A DNA stretch of 64,000 nucleotides from Flavobacteriales bacterium UBA7468. Lineage in GTDB: Bacteria > Bacteroidota > Bacteroidia > Flavobacteriales_D > Crocinitomicaceae. Below the pieces are notes generated by a model. The model did not search any database and had not been told where the DNA came from. It saw only the letters and a program-made list of their open reading frames with translations. Every line of letters starts with the position of its first letter. Within the stretch, counting starts at the first letter, position 1. Shown here in pieces: positions 32,263 through 40,667 of the stretch. The DNA is taken from the NCBI GenBank assembly GCA_002478565.1, contig DLPC01000026.1:310001-374000 (forward strand). Direction: 5' to 3'. The translations under genes were made by a program, and so were the position numbers.

Positions 32263-33767
32263 GGCAAACTCAAGATTTCTTTCAGTAATACGTCGTCATT
32301 TTGCAAGCGTGGCACTTTGTGTTGCCCACCAAGTTTGCCTTTGTGCTTGAGCCACTTATGGAAAGTACCTTGGGTAGCCACGGTTAATAACGGTCTTCCT
32401 ATGTTGATATTGCCTTTGCGTTTGGCATCGTAATCGGCGTTTGCTTTTTTGAGTTGGTTGTCAAGGGTTGTAACAAATCCAGCGAGGTCAGAAGGTGTCT
32501 CTTCAAATTCAATCAGCCAATGGTGAGCACCAACTTCCCCAGTCTGAGAAAAATCAGGTGCAACAGTATATTCTCTAATTTGAACCTGATGCATTTTGCA
32601 TGTCTCGCTGAGTGCTTTGTCCGCATGTTCAATGATTAATTTTTCACCGAATGCGTTGATGTAATGCGCGGTTCGGCCACTCACAACAAAGCGGTAAGGT
32701 TCTGTTTGAGTAAACCGAATGGTATCGCCAATGATGTATCTCCAGAGCCCAGATGAGGTGGAAATTACCAGCGCATAATCTGTATCTACTTGGACATCTT
32801 GCAATGAAATAATTGTTTTTGAATTCAGACCATCAAAAGAATCTAGGGGTATAAATTCGTAGAATACTTCTGAGTTTGTGAGCAGCAGGAGGTCTTTGCA
32901 GTCCTTTTGATCTTGCAGCCCAAAATAGCCTTCAGAGGCATTATAGTTTTCTACATAATTCATTGCTGTAGAACCAATGATTTGCTCAAAAGCACTTCGG
33001 TAGGGTGCAAAAGACATGCCGCCATGGATATAAAGCTCGAGGTTTGGCCAAACTTCTTTAATGGTTTTGGCATTTGCGTGTAGCAGTACCTTTTGCAGCA
33101 AAAGGAGGGTCCAGCTTGGTACACCCGCAATGATGCAAATGTTCTCCTTACACACAGAGGCTGCCATGCGTTCGAGTTTTTCTTCCCAATTTTCGAGTAA
33201 GGCGATCTCTTTTTTGGGAGTTCGGCGCAATTCTGTCCATATAGGCAGGTTATTGATGATGATTGCCGATAAATCGCCAATAAATACGCCATCGCTGTGC
33301 TGTTCTATTTTTCCAGTTCCACCAACGATAAGATGCTTGGCGTTGTATAATTTACGCCCTTCAAAGTTGTGATAATATTGCGCTAATAAGTCTTTCCCAC
33401 CGGCGTAATGGTTCTCGAGCAAGGAGCTTTCTGTAATGGGTAAAATTTTGATGCGATCAGCAGTGGTTCCCGAAGACTTCGCAAACCATTTGGTGGCACC
33501 AGGCCATAATAAATCACATTCACCCTCAATGGCGCGGTCTATGTAAGGTTTCAGGGAGCCGTAATCGGATAGCGGAACTTTGGCTTTGAACTGTTCATAT
33601 GTATCGATGCTTTCGAAATCATAAGATTTGCCATAAACGGTGTTAGCGCCCTCTAAAAGCAAGAAAGAGAGCGTACGCTCTTGATTGGCGATTGGATGGT
33701 TCCGAAAATCGTTGATGCGATCCATGCGCCGGCCAATCCACCATGAAAATAAGGTGTTAAACGGCAT
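32259..33767 (-). CDS. GH3 auxin-responsive promoter family protein
   Basis: A 502-residue member of the GH3 superfamily of acyl-adenylate-forming enzymes. The nucleotide-binding region is FAKSSGTTADRIKILPIT; IHGGMSFAPYRSAFE and NYNASEGYFGLQD are also typical. Plant GH3 enzymes conjugate amino acids to hormones; the role of bacterial members is mostly unknown. It sits between the 32-residue membrane microprotein (16 bases upstream) and the exported protein (4-base overlap), forming a compact operon. Confidence 0.88.
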   Translation of the reverse strand: MPFNTLFSWWIGRRMDRINDFRNHPIANQERTLSFLLLEGANTVYGKSYDFESIDTYEQFKAKVPLSDYGSLKPYIDRAIEGECDLLWPGATKWFAKSSGTTADRIKILPITESSLLENHYAGGKDLLAQYYHNFEGRKLYNAKHLIVGGTGKIEQHSDGVFIGDLSAIIINNLPIWTELRRTPKKEIALLENWEEKLERMAASVCKENICIIAGVPSWTLLLLQKVLLHANAKTIKEVWPNLELYIHGGMSFAPYRSAFEQIIGSTAMNYVENYNASEGYFGLQDQKDCKDLLLLTNSEVFYEFIPLDSFDGLNSKTIISLQDVQVDTDYALVISTSSGLWRYIIGDTIRFTQTEPYRFVVSGRTAHYINAFGEKLIIEHADKALSETCKMHQVQIREYTVAPDFSQTGEVGAHHWLIEFEETPSDLAGFVTTLDNQLKKANADYDAKRKGNINIGRPLLTVATQGTFHKWLKHKGKLGGQHKVPRLQNDDVLLKEILSLP

Positions 33768-33783
33768 GGATACAGATTAAGAA

Positions 33784-33882
33784 TTAACCCCAGATAAGGA
33801 TCGAAACGATAATGCCAAGTAAGGCAATGGTAATGAGAGTACCAACGGCTGCTGTAGATCCTTCAAAGAAATTGTCTGACAT
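33784..33882 (-). CDS. 32-residue single-helix membrane microprotein
   Basis: A short frame encoding MSDNFFEGSTAAVGTL followed by a hydrophobic helix (ITIALLGIIVSILIWG). One transmembrane segment fills the C-terminal half and ends flush with the stop. It is preceded on the same strand by a -7 box (TATTTTTG, 33901-33908) and a terminator that isolates it from the upstream operon, and it ends 16 bases before the GH3 start. The organised context argues for a real gene. The function is unknown. Confidence 0.65.
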   Translation of the reverse strand: MSDNFFEGSTAAVGTLITIALLGIIVSILIWG

Positions 33883-33900
33883 ATCTTAAAATTTATGCCT

Positions 33901-33908
33901 CAAAAATA
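33901..33908 (-). promoter_or_regulatory. -7 promoter box for the microprotein-GH3 operon
   Basis: TATTTTTG on the minus strand matches TAnnTTTG, 18 bases before the microprotein ATG and directly downstream of the upstream operon's terminator. No clear -33 TTG is visible. Confidence 0.5.
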
Positions 33909-33940
33909 AGGAATGTTTTGATTCAGCAGTAGTTTGGTTA

Positions 33941-33971
33941 AAAAAAAAGACCCGATTTCGGGTCTTTTTTT
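33941..33971. terminator. Intrinsic terminator after the BI-1 gene
   Basis: GACCCG/CGGGTC stem with a 4-base ATTT loop, flanked by A8 and T7. It ends the minus-strand mtaB-queD-folE-BI-1 run and is symmetrical enough to work both ways. Confidence 0.88.
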
Positions 33972-33985
33972 CAAATGAATTGAAT

Positions 33986-34702
33986 TTAGTTTCTGTTGCC
34001 TAACAATCTGAGCAGAGACAGGAATAAATTCACGAATGTTAAATAGAGTTGAAAGCCAGCGAATAAGGCAAGTTTTTGACGCATCGTGCCGTCCATTTGT
34101 GCTTGGTAAGCCATGTTCTTGATCATTTGCATTTCATAGGCCACCAAACCTGTAAAAATGAAAACAGAAACCAATGAAATGACGTAATCAAAACCTGAAC
34201 TATTCATGAACATATTGACAACTGAAGCGATGATCACACCAAATAATAGCATGTAGAGGAGGCTACCAAATTTGGTGAGGTCAGTCTTGGTGGTGTACCC
34301 GAGTACAGCCATAAAACCAAAGGAACCCGCAGTTAGTAAGAATGTAGTTCCAAGGGTGGCGGTAGAGTAGGCCATAAACAATACGGATAAACTCATGCCA
34401 AGCAATACGGCGTAAGCTACAAACAGTGCAGTTAGCGTTCCGATAGAGAATTTATTGAGCCCACCAGCCATAGCAAATGAAATGAGTAAGGGGGAGAACA
34501 GTACAACATAAAAGAAAATACTCACGCCTCCGCTTGCCGTGAGGAATAAAGATGCCATAAGAGGAGCATTGTTACCAATGAAATAAGAAACTACTCCGGA
34601 AATTGTCAGGGCAGCAAACATGTAGGTATAAACGCTTTTGATGAAACTTCTAGCGTAGTCTTGGCTCAATGAGCCTTCTGGTTGATAATTGAATTCTTCC
34701 AT
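33986..34702 (-). CDS. Bax inhibitor-1/YccA-family membrane protein
   Basis: A 238-residue, seven-helix protein of the BI-1/YccA family. YARSFIKSVYTYMFAALTISG is the typical N-terminal segment, and the last helices (LALFAGFQLYLTFVNLFLSLLRLLG) are followed by a short tail. Family members behave as pH-sensitive calcium leaks or modulators of FtsH. It starts 2 bases after folE and ends before a strong terminator. Confidence 0.92.
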   Translation of the reverse strand: MEEFNYQPEGSLSQDYARSFIKSVYTYMFAALTISGVVSYFIGNNAPLMASLFLTASGGVSIFFYVVLFSPLLISFAMAGGLNKFSIGTLTALFVAYAVLLGMSLSVLFMAYSTATLGTTFLLTAGSFGFMAVLGYTTKTDLTKFGSLLYMLLFGVIIASVVNMFMNSSGFDYVISLVSVFIFTGLVAYEMQMIKNMAYQAQMDGTMRQKLALFAGFQLYLTFVNLFLSLLRLLGNRN

Positions 34703-34704
34703 GG

Positions 34705-35271
34705 TTAATGAATTTTAGCTTGTACTAAATTAATAAATTCTTTACGAGTTGCATCGTTGTTTAAAAATAGACCGGTGAATGCACTGGTGGTCGTGACTGA
34801 GTTTTGTTTTTGAACTCCGCGCATTTGCATACACATGTGGGCACATTCAATTACTACTGCTACACCTTTTGGTGCCAGCGTTCTTTGGATGCAATCTCGG
34901 ATTTCGATGGTGAGCCTTTCTTGAACTTGCAACCTGCGTGAGAAAGCGTCTACCACGCGTGGTAATTTGCTGAGCCCAACAATTTTGCCGTCAGGGATGT
35001 AGGCAATGTGTGCCTTGCCAAAAAAGGGCAACATATGGTGTTCACACATCGAGTAAACTTCAATGTCTTTGACGAGGACCATTTCTGAATAAGCTTCGTG
35101 AAAGATGGCTGCTTCAATGATTGCATCAGGGTTTTGCTCATAGCCACTCGTGAGAAATTGCATCGCTTTGGCGACGCGTTCAGGAGTTTTCAGCAAGCCT
35201 TCTCGCTGTGGATTTTCACCGAGTTCTTCGATGACACCTTTATAGAGGTCTTGGAGTTTAGTATTTTCCAA
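34705..35271 (-). CDS. folE: GTP cyclohydrolase I
   Basis: A 188-residue FolE. The zinc site is visible as Cys76 with His79 in SMCEHHMLPF and Cys147 in AHMCMQMRG. FGKAHIAYIPDGKIVGLSKLPRVVDAFSRRLQVQERL is the canonical core. It converts GTP to 7,8-dihydroneopterin triphosphate for folate and queuosine synthesis. queD lies 33 bases upstream on the same strand, so the product may feed both pathways. Confidence 0.96.
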   Translation of the reverse strand: MENTKLQDLYKGVIEELGENPQREGLLKTPERVAKAMQFLTSGYEQNPDAIIEAAIFHEAYSEMVLVKDIEVYSMCEHHMLPFFGKAHIAYIPDGKIVGLSKLPRVVDAFSRRLQVQERLTIEIRDCIQRTLAPKGVAVVIECAHMCMQMRGVQKQNSVTTTSAFTGLFLNNDATRKEFINLVQAKIH

Positions 35272-35304
35272 TTGATAACTTTTAATAGAAGAAACGAGAT
35301 TTCT

Positions 35305-35736
35305 TTAGAAAGGTTCCTTTCCGCCGTAGTATTCCACAAAGTTGTTCTCCGTTTCAACCAATTTGATTTTGGCGAGTTCACCACCATTTTCTCTCACCAA
35401 AGGGGCTAAAATATCCCAAATAGCGATGGCCATATTTTCAGTTGAAGCCATAATGCCTTTCAGAAAGGGTACATCGAGGTTTAAGTTTTTGTGGTCCAGC
35501 GCTTCAATGATATGTTCTTTCACTAATTGACTTAAGAGTTTGAGGTTCATGATGAAGCCTGTTTCTGGGTCAGGAATTCCTTTGACGGTTACCCAAAGTT
35601 CAAAGTTGTGACCATGCCAGTTGTGATTGGAGCATTTGCCAAAAACTTCCCAGTTTTTTTCGTCTGACCATTCTTCGCGCCAAAGTTTGTGGGCAGCATT
35701 AAAAGTTTCGCGGCGGGTAATGTATATATTTTTCAT
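35305..35736 (-). CDS. queD: 6-carboxy-tetrahydropterin synthase/6-pyruvoyl-tetrahydropterin synthase family
   Basis: A 143-residue PTPS-fold protein. The zinc ligands His16, His41 and His43 (FNAAHKL; NHNWHGHNFE) and the catalytic Cys35 are present. QueD makes 6-carboxy-tetrahydropterin for queuosine; eukaryote-like PTPS makes tetrahydrobiopterin precursors, and the two are hard to separate by eye. I start at ATG 35736, since the longer in-frame start at 35754 lies inside mtaB. folE follows. Confidence 0.88.
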   Translation of the reverse strand: MKNIYITRRETFNAAHKLWREEWSDEKNWEVFGKCSNHNWHGHNFELWVTVKGIPDPETGFIMNLKLLSQLVKEHIIEALDHKNLNLDVPFLKGIMASTENMAIAIWDILAPLVRENGGELAKIKLVETENNFVEYYGGKEPF

Positions 35737-35740
35737 GCGT

Positions 35741-37099
35741 CTAATTCTCTGCAAATTTAGCTAAAATAAGGCATTTGGCGAGGCCATCTCGATCTATTTC
35801 TGTGATTTCAATTTCGACAATTTCGTTGATCAAATTTGCTGCAAATGGTGTTTTAACCTTGACATAATTCTCGGTAAAACCGTACAGATATCCTTCATTT
35901 TCTTCTTGTTCAAAAAGCACTTGCTTTATTTTACCTATTTGTGTTTGATAAAAAGCTTGTTTTTTGCGTTCTGACAACAAGTGCAGTTGTTTACTGCGCT
36001 CTCTGCGCAACTCCATCGGTACTTTGGTGCCAAGTTTTGGTGCTCCAGTATTGGCCCTTTCGGAATACGTAAATACGTGCAAATAGGAGATGTCTAGGTC
36101 TTTTAAGAAATGCATCGTTTCTAAAAAGTTTTCATCTGTTTCTCCTGGGAAGCCTACAATGACATCAACACCAATACAAGTATCAGGGTTCATTTTTTTG
36201 ATTTGTTCGATCCGATTTTTAAAAAGATCAGTGCGGTATTTTCTGCGCATTTTTTCTAAAATCTCATTCGAGCCACTTTGCAAGGGGATGTGAAAATGTG
36301 GGGCAAAACGCAAGGATTTGGTCAGGCAGAAATCGATAATTTCATTGGATAAGAGGTTTGGCTCAATAGAAGAAATTCGAAAACGATCGATGCCATTGAT
36401 TTGATCGAGTGCTTGGACCAAATTAAAAAAGTTTTCCTCGCCTCCTTGACCGAAATCACCAATATTAACGCCGGTCAAAACGACTTCTTTTACCTCAGTT
36501 GCGGCAATTTTTTGAGCTTCCTTAATCGTTTCTTCAATACTTGCATTTCGACTCTTGCCTCTGGCCAGCGGAATGGTGCAAAAAGTACAAAAGTAATCAC
36601 AGCCATCTTGTACTTTCAAAAATGAACGCGTGCGGTCACCGTAGGAATGTGAGGGAATGAAATCGTGTGTGTGTTTGATGTTTTGATGAAATATTGTAGC
36701 AGCCTTGTTTTGTTGTGCTGCATCGTCTTCGATTTGTGTAAGTGTTTCGATGCGCTTTTGCTCGAGGTGCTCGAGCACATTGAATTTTTCATTGGCACCC
36801 AAGACGAGGTCAACACCTGAAATTTTAGAAATTTCTTCAGGCTTGAGTTGTGCATAGCAGCCAATGATGATGACCATTGAATCTGGGGATATTTTCTTAG
36901 CGCGTTTAACCAACTGCTTACACTTTTTGTCTGCATTTTCTGTGACCGAACAAGTATTGATCACAAAGACATCAGGATTTGCTTCAAAATCGACCTTTGC
37001 AAAACCACCATCTTCAAAAAGACGACTGATTGTAGAAGTTTCTGAAAAGTTGAGTTTACAACCTAAAGTATAAAAAGCAACGCGTTGGAATTCATTCAT
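35741..37099 (-). CDS. mtaB: tRNA t6A37 C2-methylthiotransferase MtaB
   Basis: A 452-residue methylthiotransferase: N-terminal UPF0004 domain (FYTLGCKLNFSETS, with NTCSVTENADKKC), a radical-SAM domain with the 4Fe-4S motif CDYFCTFC, and a C-terminal TRAM-like region. It adds a methylthio group to t6A at tRNA position 37. GCKLN rather than GCQMN favours MtaB over MiaB. Its promoter box TACTTTTG ends 6 bases before the ATG, so the mRNA is almost leaderless. Confidence 0.94.
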   Translation of the reverse strand: MNEFQRVAFYTLGCKLNFSETSTISRLFEDGGFAKVDFEANPDVFVINTCSVTENADKKCKQLVKRAKKISPDSMVIIIGCYAQLKPEEISKISGVDLVLGANEKFNVLEHLEQKRIETLTQIEDDAAQQNKAATIFHQNIKHTHDFIPSHSYGDRTRSFLKVQDGCDYFCTFCTIPLARGKSRNASIEETIKEAQKIAATEVKEVVLTGVNIGDFGQGGEENFFNLVQALDQINGIDRFRISSIEPNLLSNEIIDFCLTKSLRFAPHFHIPLQSGSNEILEKMRRKYRTDLFKNRIEQIKKMNPDTCIGVDVIVGFPGETDENFLETMHFLKDLDISYLHVFTYSERANTGAPKLGTKVPMELRRERSKQLHLLSERKKQAFYQTQIGKIKQVLFEQEENEGYLYGFTENYVKVKTPFAANLINEIVEIEITEIDRDGLAKCLILAKFAEN

Positions 37100-37101
37100 C
37101 G

Positions 37102-37129
37102 TTGCAAAAGTACAAAATCCTTAAATTTG
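37102..37129 (+). promoter_or_regulatory. Promoter of lhgO
   Basis: TTG (37102-37104), 17 bases, TAAATTTG (37122-37129). It lies within the divergent mtaB promoter, so the two share bases. Confidence 0.75.
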
Positions 37130-37135
37130 CATCAA
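37105..37135 (-). promoter_or_regulatory. Promoter of mtaB, overlapping and divergent
   Basis: On the minus strand TTG (37133-37135), 20 bases, TACTTTTG (37105-37112). The expected transcription start is only a few bases before the mtaB ATG at 37099. Confidence 0.75.
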
Positions 37136-37147
37136 AAATCAAGGGTT

Positions 37148-38359
37148 ATGAAATATGATATCGCGATTGTCGGTGGTGGAATTGTCGGAGCAGCTACGTT
37201 TTACAAGCTTCAAAAGAAATTCCCAGATCTCAGTATCGTATTGTTTGAAAAAGAAAAAGTGTTGGCTGACCACCAAACTGGCAACAATTCAGGAGTCATT
37301 CATTCTGGCTTGTATTATAAACCGGGCTCCTTGAAAGCAAAAAATTGTATCCAAGGTCGTAAAGAGCTTGTTGCATTTGCAAAAGAATACGGCATCGCAC
37401 ACGATGTCTGTGGAAAAGTTGTTGTAGCTACTGATGCACAAGAATTACCTCACATGGATAAGATATTCAATACAGGTCTAGAAAATGGCATTGAAGGCAT
37501 CGAAAAAATAACTGCAGCTCAGGTTCAGGAAATTGAACCACATGTCAAAAGTATTGGCGGTATTTGGGTTCCAGTTACTGGCATCATCGATTTCAGAGGA
37601 GCCACCGAAAAAATGGCAGAGCTTGCTTTAGCTGCAAATCCACAAAGTGCCATGCACCTTGGTTGTGAAGTTCAAGGTATCGAAAAAGGAGAGGCGTACT
37701 CCAAAATATTTACAAGTAAAGGTGCTTTTGAAGCTCGTTATTTAGTTTTTTGCGCTGGTCTACAAGCGGATCGCTTAGCACGAAAAGACGGCGTTTCGCT
37801 CAAAGAACAAGTCGTTGGTTTTAGAGGAGATTACTATGAACTAACGCCAGAGGCCAAACATAAGGTCAAGAACTTGATCTATCCGGTGCCAAACCCTGAT
37901 TTTCCGTTCTTGGGGGTACATTTCACGCGCATGACCAACGGTGAAATCGAATGTGGCCCCAACGCTGTATTTACTTTCAAAAGAGAAGGATACGGCAAAA
38001 CCGATTTCTCTTTGCGAGATACTTATGATGCACTCACCTACAAGGGTACTTGGAAGTTGTTTTTCAATAACATGTCTTTTGGTATCAATGAATACAGAAG
38101 GGCCTTTTCGAAAAAATTATTCTTGAAAACGTTACAGCGCATGATTCCATCCTTGACAATGGATGACATTCATCCGGGTCGTTCTGGGGTCAGGGCACTG
38201 TTGTTGGCCGAAGATGGCGACACGCGTGACGATTTTAGAATTGAGTATCACGGAAATTCAATTCATGTGCTAAATGCGCCTTCACCAGCTGCTACTGCTT
38301 CCCTTGCAATCGGCGAGTATATTGCCGTTGCGGCAGAAGCACATTTTGCATTGAAATGA
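37148..38359 (+). CDS. lhgO: L-2-hydroxyglutarate oxidase (LhgO/YgaF) family
   Basis: A 403-residue FAD-dependent oxidoreductase of the DAO fold. The dinucleotide motif DIAIVGGGIVGAATF opens the protein, followed by QTGNNSGVIHSGLYYKPGSLKA, characteristic of LhgO, and the C-terminal HPGRSGVRALLL. It oxidises L-2-hydroxyglutarate to 2-oxoglutarate, passing electrons to the quinone pool. I start at ATG 37148, after the promoter; the longer in-frame ATG at 37085 would begin inside the divergent mtaB gene. Confidence 0.92.
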   Translation: MKYDIAIVGGGIVGAATFYKLQKKFPDLSIVLFEKEKVLADHQTGNNSGVIHSGLYYKPGSLKAKNCIQGRKELVAFAKEYGIAHDVCGKVVVATDAQELPHMDKIFNTGLENGIEGIEKITAAQVQEIEPHVKSIGGIWVPVTGIIDFRGATEKMAELALAANPQSAMHLGCEVQGIEKGEAYSKIFTSKGAFEARYLVFCAGLQADRLARKDGVSLKEQVVGFRGDYYELTPEAKHKVKNLIYPVPNPDFPFLGVHFTRMTNGEIECGPNAVFTFKREGYGKTDFSLRDTYDALTYKGTWKLFFNNMSFGINEYRRAFSKKLFLKTLQRMIPSLTMDDIHPGRSGVRALLLAEDGDTRDDFRIEYHGNSIHVLNAPSPAATASLAIGEYIAVAAEAHFALK

Positions 38360-38385
38360 TCAATTTTTACTTGAATGAATTGTAG

Positions 38386-38416
38386 AAAAGAGCAGTAAGA
38401 TTCACTGCTTTTTTTT
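38386..38416. terminator. Intrinsic terminator between lhgO and the 38419 gene
   Basis: AGCAGT/ACTGCT six-base stem with a 7-base loop, preceded by an A-rich stretch and followed by T8. It probably serves both convergent genes. Confidence 0.65.
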
Positions 38417-38418
38417 GC

Positions 38419-39042
38419 TTATTGGCGGCTTAACTTACCGTCTTGCCAATCTTTGATCAATTTAGACCAAGCATATGGGTTGAGCAAATTGTTTTGCGGC
38501 AACTGCCCGTTGGTGTAAATTTTAGTGTTTTGTTGCTTTGTCATGGTGCCAAATGCTAGTGAAGGATCTGCGTCTAGTCGGGCTGCAACAAAAGCCAAAG
38601 ATTCGCCGCTTAGTTCGCGTTGCGCTCTGCGAATGTCGTCTTCATAGGGGTTCATATTCACGAAGTGCTGAGCAAAAGCTTCTTTGTTTGGCCAAGGATA
38701 AACCCTAATTTCAGGTATTTCTAAGGTATCACGGACCAACATATGAATAATGCTGTAGCGGTTTTCGTCGAGTGAATCAGGCACAACAAATGGGCTCGTA
38801 CTGTAGCCTTTTCGCGAAAATAGTATGGTATCACCGGTGTTACAAACAATAGAGAAGAACCCGTAACTGTCTGAAATCAGGCCCTTGTGAAGTGTTTTGT
38901 TATATACGGTCGTGTAGGGGAGCTCAAATGCTTCTTCTGTTACAACGACTCCTGAGAGTTGAATCAATTGTTTTTCTTGAGCAAAGGAATCTAAGGATTC
39001 AAACAAAAAAAGTAGCGCAAAGAGTATTAAAAATCGTTTCAC
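38419..39042 (-). CDS. Exported carboxypeptidase-regulatory-like domain protein
   Basis: A 207-residue protein with a signal peptide (MKRFLILFALLFLFESLDSFAQ) and a beta-sandwich like those at the N-terminus of TonB receptors (LSGVVVTEEAFELPYTTVYN...GLISDSYGFFSIVCNTGDTILFSRKGY). The second half (about 100-207) is charged and of unknown fold. Stand-alone proteins of this kind are common in Bacteroidota; the role is not known. It is convergent with lhgO and divergent from guaB. Confidence 0.78.
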   Translation of the reverse strand: MKRFLILFALLFLFESLDSFAQEKQLIQLSGVVVTEEAFELPYTTVYNKTLHKGLISDSYGFFSIVCNTGDTILFSRKGYSTSPFVVPDSLDENRYSIIHMLVRDTLEIPEIRVYPWPNKEAFAQHFVNMNPYEDDIRRAQRELSGESLAFVAARLDADPSLAFGTMTKQQNTKIYTNGQLPQNNLLNPYAWSKLIKDWQDGKLSRQ

Positions 39043-39120
39043 AGCATAAATTTACAAATATCATGACGTATAGAAGTGTATTTGGTAACCAAATGCTAAC
39101 AAAATGGGAAAATTTATTGT

Positions 39121-39128
39121 TAAATTTG
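39121..39128 (+). promoter_or_regulatory. -7 promoter box for guaB
   Basis: TAAATTTG matches TAnnTTTG, 25 bases before the guaB ATG. No TTG at 17-23 bases upstream. Confidence 0.5.
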
Positions 39129-39153
39129 CAGGAATTTATTAAAAAATAAGTTC

Positions 39154-40626
39154 ATGTCTCTCACCAATCTTTCTCAAATCACCGAAGGCTTAACCTACGA
39201 CGACGTTTTGCTCGCTCCTGCTTACTCTGAAGTACTTCCCCGCGAAGTCTCTTTGAAAAGTAAGTTTACCCGAAATATATTGGTCAATACACCAATAGTT
39301 TCTGCAGCAATGGATACCGTTACAGAATCAGCGCTAGCAATCTCTATTGCGCAGCAGGGTGGTATCGGCGTGATCCACAAAAACATGAGCATAGAAGCGC
39401 AAGCAATGGAAGTGCGCAAAGTAAAAAGATCTGAAAGCGGCATGATCATCGATCCGATTACCTTAGCAGAAGACGCGCTCGTGAAAGACGCACTTGCGCT
39501 CATGAGAGAATATAGCATAGGTGGCATCCCAGTTGTCAGTGCAGACAAAACATTGAAAGGGATTCTAACAAACCGTGACCTTCGTTTTGAGAAAAACTTA
39601 GAAAGACCGGTTACCGAGATCATGACGTCAGAAAACATCATTACTACCGGAGAAAGCACCGACCTTACTACAGCCGAGGTTATCCTGCAACAAAACCGCA
39701 TTGAAAAACTACCAGTTGTCGATGACAATAATCGCCTAATTGGCCTGATTACATACCGCGACATCATCAAAGTCAAAGAACACCCAAATTCTTGTAAAGA
39801 TCAACTTGGTCGTTTACGCGTGGCTGCTGCTGTTGGTGTCACCTTCGATACCATGGACCGCGTAAAAGCATTGGTGGATGCAGGTGTAGATGCCATTGTC
39901 ATCGATACTGCTCACGGGCACACAAAAGGTGTAGTGGATCAATTGAAGGCTGTTAAAGCCGTGTATCCTCAATTAGAAGTCGTTGTAGGAAACATTGCCA
40001 CCGCTGAAGCGGCAAAATATTTAGCCGAAGCTGGTGCTGATGCTGTCAAAGTAGGAATTGGCCCTGGTTCTATTTGTACTACCCGCGTGATTGCAGGTGT
40101 TGGTGTACCGCAGTTAACAGCTGTCAATGAAGTTGCAAAAGCCCTTGAAGGAACAGGTGTACCTGTCATTGCCGACGGAGGTATCCGTTATACTGGTGAC
40201 ATCGTAAAAGCAATTGCAGCAGGAGCAGATATCGTGATGTTAGGCTCTATGTTTGCAGGAGTAGAAGAGTCACCAGGCGAAACAATCATCTACGAAGGGC
40301 GTAAGTTCAAGTCTTACCGTGGTATGGGTTCTTTGGAAGCCATGCAAAAAGGTAGCAAGGATCGCTATTTTCAAGATGCCGAAGACGATATCAAAAAACT
40401 TGTACCAGAAGGTATTTCAGGTCGGGTGCCATATAGAGGTAAGCTCATTGAAGTCATGTTTCAACTCATTGGCGGCCTCAGAGCAGGAATGGGTTATTGT
40501 GGAGCCGCTAACATAGAAAAATTAAAAGGAGCTCGTTTTGTCCGTATTACATCTGCAGGTGTCAGAGAATCTCATCCACACGATGTAACCATTACACGTG
40601 AAGCCCCTAATTACAGTATCAAATAA
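39154..40626 (+). CDS. guaB: Inosine-5'-monophosphate dehydrogenase
   Basis: A 490-residue IMPDH. The TIM barrel is interrupted by two CBS domains (about 95-205). The catalytic Cys308 is in GIGPGSICTTR, GGIRYTGDIVKA binds the phosphate, and the flap follows RGMGSLEAM. It oxidises IMP to XMP using NAD in the committed step to guanine nucleotides. The CBS pair is complete, so nucleotide regulation is expected. Confidence 0.97.
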   Translation: MSLTNLSQITEGLTYDDVLLAPAYSEVLPREVSLKSKFTRNILVNTPIVSAAMDTVTESALAISIAQQGGIGVIHKNMSIEAQAMEVRKVKRSESGMIIDPITLAEDALVKDALALMREYSIGGIPVVSADKTLKGILTNRDLRFEKNLERPVTEIMTSENIITTGESTDLTTAEVILQQNRIEKLPVVDDNNRLIGLITYRDIIKVKEHPNSCKDQLGRLRVAAAVGVTFDTMDRVKALVDAGVDAIVIDTAHGHTKGVVDQLKAVKAVYPQLEVVVGNIATAEAAKYLAEAGADAVKVGIGPGSICTTRVIAGVGVPQLTAVNEVAKALEGTGVPVIADGGIRYTGDIVKAIAAGADIVMLGSMFAGVEESPGETIIYEGRKFKSYRGMGSLEAMQKGSKDRYFQDAEDDIKKLVPEGISGRVPYRGKLIEVMFQLIGGLRAGMGYCGAANIEKLKGARFVRITSAGVRESHPHDVTITREAPNYSIK

Positions 40627-40667
40627 TTTTCTTTGAATTCTAATTTAAACCAAGAATACTTAAACTA

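Noticed and set aside
37085..37147. Upstream ATG of lhgO
   Set aside because: It lies inside the divergent mtaB gene and before the lhgO promoter; the flavin-binding fold begins right after ATG 37148.
39222..39776. 184-codon open frame antisense to guaB
   Set aside because: It is Ser/Val-rich with no domain, and it lies opposite the well-conserved CBS region of IMP dehydrogenase.
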